A stretch of 64,000 nucleotides of DNA from Gnetum montanum (lineage: Eukaryota; Streptophyta; Gnetopsida; Gnetales; Gnetaceae). The DNA is taken from assembly GCA_015680685.1 (NCBI GenBank), contig MNCI01002930.1, positions 53,962-117,961 of the forward strand. The letters run 5' to 3'. This document shows, piece by piece, positions 58,383 to 64,000 of the stretch; position 1 is the first letter of the stretch; each line of letters opens with the position of its first letter. The notes beneath the pieces were generated by a model, which saw only the letters and a list, made by a program, of their open reading frames with translations, had not been told where the DNA came from and ran no database searches. A program made the position numbers and the translations under genes.

Positions 58383-59029
58383 TTGAAAGGAGGAGATCTG
58401 AAATCTTGAGTGAGGTTGTCCACCTAATGAAGTGTTTCTTGCACTAGTTTTCTTAGGCTCATGGAAAGGTTTAAGTTGTTGTATGTTGACCAATTGCTTT
58501 TTTTTTGGGCTCTCCCGTTTGTAGATTAACATGATCCCAGAAGGAAAGGTTTCATAAATGATATAAGTCCATTTCTACAATCTTTGGAACTTAGTATTTT
58601 GGGGGACATGTGTGGGGTTCCAATAGAGGACCTTGTCTTTAGGTTGAAATTTAACTTTTCTTATCCTAAGGTCATGGTATTTCTTGTTGAATTCTTTATG
58701 AACTTCATTCAATGATAGGGCTACCAATCTATTCTCATCTAGCATGTTGAGGTTTATCAGTCTCTCTTTCTATGCTAGGCTAAGGTCAAGGTCAAGGTCA
58801 CAGGCTATTCAAAGTGTATAGAGCTTAGATTGAATTGAAAGAGTTGGAGGCTTTTCATACACTAGCTCATAGGGAGAGTAGCTTAGAGGGAGTTTCCATG
58901 TTGAGTGGTATGCCCAGACGACATCATTAAGTTTTGTGCTCTCCTATATTTGCTAATCATTCTTGTTAAGATTTTTAAGATTTTTCTATTGGTAATGTTT
59001 GCTTGACTGTTGGCCTAGGGATGGTAAGG
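58383..59029 (-). pseudogene. pol: Integrase C-terminal part of F
   Basis: Minus strand. It covers the tail of the integrase core and the C-terminal region, including KESPKKKQLVNIQQLKPFHE-like sequence and codons for GDKVLYWNPTHVP near 58640-58600 in pieces. It is broken at 59029 by element G. The D counterpart continues uninterrupted at 33760-33800. Confidence 0.7.
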
Positions 59030-59944
59030 TGATGAAACATGTTTTTCTCATGCTCCGACGTTGGGTATCTAACATTGTAGCTATGATGTTGAGTATTCAA
59101 CATTGGGGTCTTGATGTGACATTAGGTATTCAACGTTGGTGTCTTGATGTAATGTTGGGTATTCGATGTTTGGGGGTATACTCTAGCTTATAAATATAGC
59201 ACTTGGGCTCCTAATTTGGCATTAGTTTTTGAAGTTAATTTTTGATTATTTTTTAGTTAAAGTAGCAAAGCTCTTGTAGTTTATTTTCTTCAAAGTTAGA
59301 ATATTTTTTGAGTGCCCACAGAAGGAGTCTAAGTGTGTATGGTTCTTTGTTTGAACATTAATGTATTTGAGCGCAACAGTTTGATGAAAATAAAATGAAC
59401 TCTTTTGACAATCCTTGTAGCACTGAGAATAGATTGATATTTTCTTTTATGCTCTTTACCTTCATGTTTTTTACTTTAATGCATTTAAATTGAGTAATTT
59501 ATTTCCAATAGTTAATGAACACAAGCATGACCACTTCGAGCATACATATAGTACTTGGTAACTTAGCAACACTTAACGTTTGGTAGCCCAGTAGTGCTAT
59601 ATGTGTTTAGGATGTGTCTAAGAATGTGGAATAGTTACTTGTGTTAGGCTAGATAGGTAGTAAATGAATTAGATTTTAAGTTACTTTACTCTTCATTCTT
59701 GTTGTAAGTAACTAAATTCACAAAACATAAAATAAGAAAAATCATATACCTTATTTATACTTAAACCATACCCTTGAGCCTCATAACTGTAGTTGGCAAG
59801 ATAACGAATGTTATCAATGCCCATTTAATTTCCTAGAAGAACATATGTACTAGAGAACTATAGGTCCATGAAATTCAATTAGATCATGCATAAATGCCTT
59901 AGTGATTCATATGGTTGGACGTAGGGGTACCTTGTTGCTCATCA
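59030..59944 (+). repeat. 5' LTR of element G
   Basis: 915 bp, TGATGAAACATG...GCTCATCA. TATAAATA is at 59189-59196 and AATAAA at 59389-59394. Its U3 carries its own repeat array (59056-59177). Confidence 0.92.
59056..59177 (+). repeat. About 30 bp minisatellite in LTR G upstream of TATA
   Basis: Four imperfect units of 28-33 bp built on GATGTT..GGTATTCAACRTTGG, each with an inverted AACRTTGG / CCAACGTT-like half. It occupies the position of the GATATC array in A, B and C. Confidence 0.65.
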
Positions 59945-59945
59945 T

Positions 59946-59963
59946 TAGTGTTGTTATTGGGGA
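59946..59963 (+). promoter_or_regulatory. Primer binding site of G (decayed)
   Basis: TAGTGTTGTTATTGGGGA. It fits the tRNA-Asp complement mainly if C-to-T and G-to-A changes are allowed. Confidence 0.55.
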
Positions 59964-60104
59964 CCTTTTATTTTTTTTGTGCACTATCTAGGACCTAGTG
60001 AAAGTGTTTAAATCATTGGAATGAACCTTAAAATCACATCACATCTTAAGATTACTACAACAGTATCTAAATGCACACTATGATTTTTATTTTTCTAACT
60101 AAAA

Positions 60105-62560
60105 ATGTCTTCTTCTCATAGGAGAGATTCTCCACCCAAGTCTAATAAAGCTTATCAGGTAGTGCCTCAACAATATCAATTGTATATGCTCATCCTAATG
60201 AGTATGTATCAAACTTCACCTTCATCTTGCACTAGGATGAACTATTGTGGCGTGACATGGAGGACAACATTGTGTTGCTGCTTGATTGATCTATTATTGC
60301 AATGCTCTACCAAATTCTTATACGATATGGTCTTCAGGAATGTCATGCTAAGTATGTTGTGCAAGATATTGATGCCAAGGATTATCATCCCATTGAGGTA
60401 TAATGTCTACAAGATTGACAATTAGAACGGTGGTATGAATCTTCAAAGGGGAAAAGATTTAATGATTCTCCATTCTTGTTATACCAACAAGCTCGTGGAG
60501 TATCCTTCTCTAGGGGTTTTCCATTCAATGAAACTCCTCTCCTTGGCTTTGGTGAAAGAGGTTAAAACTAGAACTTGTAGTCCAAAATTCATAATCCTAG
60601 TTTTGGTAAAAATGGATCTAATGACAAAGAAGGTTCCAGAGGGGCAAGTCAAGGTAGGAATGTGACTAAAAAGTAGGATCGTGATCATGGTCATGATCAC
60701 TAGAGAGTTGGTAGTAGGCACTATGATGGTGCTAGTTCTCCTTCCTCTTACCCTTTGTTGTTATCTTCTTCTTCTTCTTCTTCTTCTTCTATCTATGATC
60801 ACAAATGCAAAAGGCAAGACCATGATGGAGGTGACCAAAATAACTGACAGGACCAAAATAATTGAAATGACCAAAATGACCATCAAGAAAGGCAAGATCA
60901 AGGACATAGAGATTTAAGAGAGGCACATTGCCATGAATGAAGGGGTAGGAGAGGGCATTGTAGGCACCATGATCAAGGCCTTAATGAGCCTTTACTTGCT
61001 ACTTGAAGTATGCTTAATATCATAGAGGCAATACATGTTTCAACAAGTAATGTGAAGAATAGTTGGATCAAAAGGTTATACATGAATAATATGCCTTGAT
61101 TTGAAGGGAGATATAACTCTAATTTGCAGATCCATCTTCAAGCTTTTCAAGATTCATGTGCCTTGTAGAACATAGAGAATGAGTGGTAGAAACTAAAGTT
61201 GTTACCCAGGACACCCATCAAAGAAGTAAAGAACTAGTACCAGTCCTTAGAGTTGAAATTTATTAGGTGATAGAGTACTATGCTTGAGTTTTTCAATGAT
61301 AAATATCAAATGTACTCTAGAGTGTCCAACATGAGAAGGTAAATACAAGGATGAAAATAAGGAACACATGAACCCTTGGATGCCACCATGCTTGATACTA
61401 TTCCTTAATGCACAAATGTCCTGGCCATGGTTATTCTCAACTAGATCTACTTTGCCACATTGTAGATGGGTTTCAATTAGAAATGAGGAGAACCCTGAGT
61501 GTATATGCCCAATGATGACTTTTAGAATTAAGTTCCCATGAGATACAAATATTAATTAAGTAGGTAGCTAAAGAGGAGGGTGAACTAAGAAAAAAAGTGC
61601 AAAAGGGTATAATGCGATCCTTCCATTCATAAGAGAAAGGTTTAATTCTATGAAAATGAGGACAAATCCACATATGATGATGTGGTGAATAGGAAAACCT
61701 TTCCACTCCAAATATTTCAATCTGAAATTATGGCCAAGGTTGATCAGTTATGGGACTCAATGGATAGCAGATTTCAAGCTATCCTCAAAATTGCTAAAGA
61801 GTCTACAGGACTAGGTAGTAATCATGAGCACAAGAGGTGCAAGGAAGTTGAATGTGATTATCACAAAGGTAAAGGAAAGATTGCTATAGTAGAATAAGTT
61901 ATCGAAAGTGAACCAAATGATGATGGTGGGTGTGACATCTACCAATATGAACATCCTAAGGGATGTTGCCCCATAGTGTCACATCTACAAGATTCTGGAG
62001 TGTATGCTTTAAATCCACAACTAAATTTAAGGCAAACATCTAGGAGATTACCTTATTCTCAAGGTAATTTTAGGTAGTTCTATCAACATCAGCAGTATAT
62101 CCAAGTGGAGCTCCACTACAACCATATTAGAAGTATCAATAGTGGCAGCAATCACAATCTTGGGCATAGGCACCACTGAGGTAGCAGTACTCTTATCGAT
62201 AGCCTAATCCATATGGTTACTACATTCAGTAACCCTTGTCTCCACATGACTCCTCCAGTCATGTCTCTACTTTTCAGCCTCACTACCATCCTTCTAACTA
62301 TTATTGAACTCATTCTCCACATGAAATAAGGGATGCCACCTCTTATCTTTATCTTCCTCTTGTTCCTGCACATGTTCCTCCTTCATCCACATAGTTACCA
62401 CCTACTCCACCTATGCAGGGTGAACTACCAGCTCAACCACAACAATGCAATGCTATGAGGGTTGTTAAGTTACAACCAATTCATCAATCAGATGGGTCAA
62501 ATAATTGATCAAAGAAAATACCTTTCTTTTGACCTCACAATCCACCTAAGCCCTCACATA
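60105..62560 (+). pseudogene. gag: gag of element G
   Basis: Starts MSSSHRRDSPPKSNKAYQ at 60105. A frameshift near 60185 moves to the frame with FTFILHQDELLWRDM. A charged linker follows with a (TTC)n Ser run (60764-60790) and an Asn/Asp/Gln-rich stretch (60830-60915). The gag domain is at about 61080-61330, the linker with FYENEDKSTYDDVVNRKTFP near 61640-61700, and zinc-knuckle-like CDIYQYEHPKGCCP near 61930-61970 has one Cys changed to Tyr. A Pro/Gln-rich tail follows. Several stops and shifts. Confidence 0.8.
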
Positions 62561-62734
62561 CACCTATGGTTGACAATTCTATCTCTGCATCTTCCTTTGT
62601 ACCAAATTCCTTCAAGTTTCCTTTAAACCAAAATCTTCTTAGGATTCATAGCATTATGCGTACTCATATTGTATCTGATTAGATCTATGTTGTAAACCTT
62701 CCTAGGAAATTAGTTGATCTTGAAAGCCTCTAAT

Positions 62735-63150
62735 TTATTTGTAGATTGTTAGGAATGAACCATGTAAGGCTCTTCTCGATTCAGGTTCTAGTGTCAATTT
62801 AATTTCTCATGAGATGTACACTGCATGGAACCTACTTCATCTTTAGAAGAGCAACATAAGATTAGAAATGGTAGGCTAGTCCATCATTGTTCCATCGAGA
62901 CTAGTAAAAGACATTATGACGATTGTCTATGGGTGGTCCTATCCTATTGATTTCCTAGTAATCAAAGTGGAGAATTGTAAGGGGGATTTCCCAATCATTA
63001 TGGGAAGGGCATGACTTAGCATCATTGATGCAAGAATGAGCATTTTTGATCTTTTCTTGGAAATATTCAAAGAAAATGCATTGAAAAAGATCAAGAAGAA
63101 GAGAGTTCCATGCATTACGTATAGTGATACAGGGTGCAATTATATGCAGA
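62735..63150 (+). pseudogene. Aspartic protease region of G
   Basis: The active-site block CKALLDSGSSVNLISHEMY is intact near 62765-62820. Downstream YGWSYPIDFLVIKVENCKG, then DFPIIMGRA and DARMSIFDLFLEIFKENA, are present with a few stops. Confidence 0.8.
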
Positions 63151-63339
63151 AACTCTGGGTTGTAAAGCAAGCATCTATCTCTACATGCAAGTAGTGTACA
63201 TTAGAAGTAGAAATTCAAAGGTGTCTATATGTAGTAGTTGCAAAATAGGAGGGCACCCAGTGGCTGACCACTAATTCTAAAAGTAACAAACTTTGCGTGA
63301 AACCAATTGAGAGCTTAACATGTGCATATGTCATAGGCA

Positions 63340-64000
63340 TGGATGAACTAGAGCAAGTTCATCACCAACTCTTTAATGATACAAATGATGATACCTACTA
63401 GGAAGAGTTGGAAATTCCTAAAAATTTCAAGCAAGAGCCCCTTGAACTAAAAATGCTACCCACTAGAAAGGAATATATGTTTTTGAAAAATGCAAAGCTA
63501 GTTATGATTAATGTAAAACTTGCTCCAGGGCAAAAAATGATGTTGTTGAATGTAGTTGAAAAATGGTTAGCAGATTTTTCTTGGTTATATCCTAAACTTA
63601 GAGGGATGGATCCTAGGATATGCCAACATCGCATCTACATTGATCTAGCCATGAATTCAAAAATATAGCCATAGAGGTGATTGAACCCCAAACTAAAATA
63701 GATTGTTAAAGAGGAAATCAAGCAATGCCTCAAGGTGAGGTTCATTTATCCCATTGCAGATAGTATGTGGATTAGTCCACTCGTAATTTTGCCAAGGAAA
63801 TATGGCAAGTGGTAGGTCTATTTTCATTGCCATTTGTTGATTAGGTGCTAGACACAATATTTTGGCATTGCTACTATGGTTCTCTAGATGGTTATAGTGG
63901 TTATAACCAAATTCAAATTGCACTTCATTCACAAGTCCTTGGGGGAATTTTGCATATTTCAAGATGCCATTTGGTCTATGCAATGCTCCTACCACATTCC
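63340..64000 (+). pseudogene. pol: RT N-terminal part of G
   Basis: Leader MDELEQVHHQLFNDTNDD and LEIPKNFKQEPLELKMLP, then IKQCLKVRFIYPIADSMWIS and a PRKYGKW block. There about 33-36 bp are missing relative to E and D (the CINFRLLNMATFKDH stretch), and the frame shifts. FPLPFVD.VLDTIF, then GSLDGYSGYNQIQIAL, follow to the window end, where MPFGLCNAP-like codons are visible in pieces. Confidence 0.75.

Larger units (their letters stand above)
52381..64000 (-). mobile_element. Ty3/gypsy element F, 3' part, invaded by G
   Basis: Minus-strand element inserted in the LINE RT. The 3' LTR, polypurine tract, extra ORF, spacer and integrase C-terminus (to 59029) are present; there element G interrupts it and the rest of F lies outside the window. 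Only 52381-59029 is F sequence; 59030-64000 is G. The left flank CCTTT (52376-52380) would be the target duplication. Same general family as D and E. Confidence 0.85.
59030..64000 (+). mobile_element. Ty3/gypsy element G, 5' part (cut by window end)
   Basis: Plus-strand element inside the integrase region of F: 5' LTR 59030-59944, decayed primer site, gag, protease, RT start. The left flank TAAGG (59025-59029) is the expected target duplication. RNase H, integrase and 3' LTR lie beyond the window. Confidence 0.88.

Noticed and set aside
1-64000. Prokaryotic features (operons, CRISPR, Shine-Dalgarno sites)
   Set aside because: The repeats are LTRs, SINEs and minisatellites without regular spacers; composition and content are those of plant nuclear DNA.

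Overview
The window looks like nuclear DNA from a plant with a large, repeat-rich genome. It is A/T-rich and mostly CpG-poor, holds no clearly intact gene, and consists mainly of decayed LTR retrotransposons of the Ty3/gypsy class inserted into one another and into older LINEs. The primer sites match the 3' end of plant tRNA-Asp, as in the Athila branch of Ty3/gypsy. Plant-type L1 LINEs, tRNA-derived SINE-like repeats and a B3-like fragment agree with a plant host. The species cannot be named. A run of N at 15576-15844 shows this is a draft assembly.

Layout. Element A (1-2728, minus) has a 5' LTR, primer site and gag, cut by the window start. 2729-6231 is older DNA with LINE and SINE relics. 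Element B (6232-13196, plus) is complete, with a perfect CCAAT target duplication, but has lost RT, RNase H and integrase. A solo LTR H lies at 13637-14491, followed by a LINE ORF1 relic, the gap and a SINE piece. 16.4-18.6 kb is the only gene-like, CpG-retaining stretch: a tandem duplication and a frameshifted B3-like domain. 18.8-20.2 kb is a cluster of SINE-like copies.

From 21.0 to 64.0 kb there is one nested block. A minus-strand LINE ORF2 (21020-22166 and 51608-52380) is split by element D (22167-51607, minus). D was then invaded by element C (26639-31478, plus) in its 3' noncoding region and by element E (40331-51593, plus) 14 bp from the outer end of its 5' LTR. The same LINE was also hit by element F (52381 to beyond the window, minus), whose integrase region was invaded by element G (59030 to beyond the window, plus). 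The order of events is LINE, then D and F, then C, E and G.

The elements share a plan: LTR with TGATGAG...CTCATCA-like ends, tRNA-Asp primer site, gag, protease, RT-RNase H-integrase, a noncoding spacer that opens with a second polypurine-tract-like motif, an extra long coiled-coil ORF (D, E, F), the terminal polypurine tract and the 3' LTR. B and C are deletion derivatives that keep the cis signals but not pol, so they would have depended on enzymes from relatives. LTR subfamilies differ most in short repeat arrays just upstream of a conserved TATAAATA box. All coding regions contain stops or frameshifts; none looks functional.
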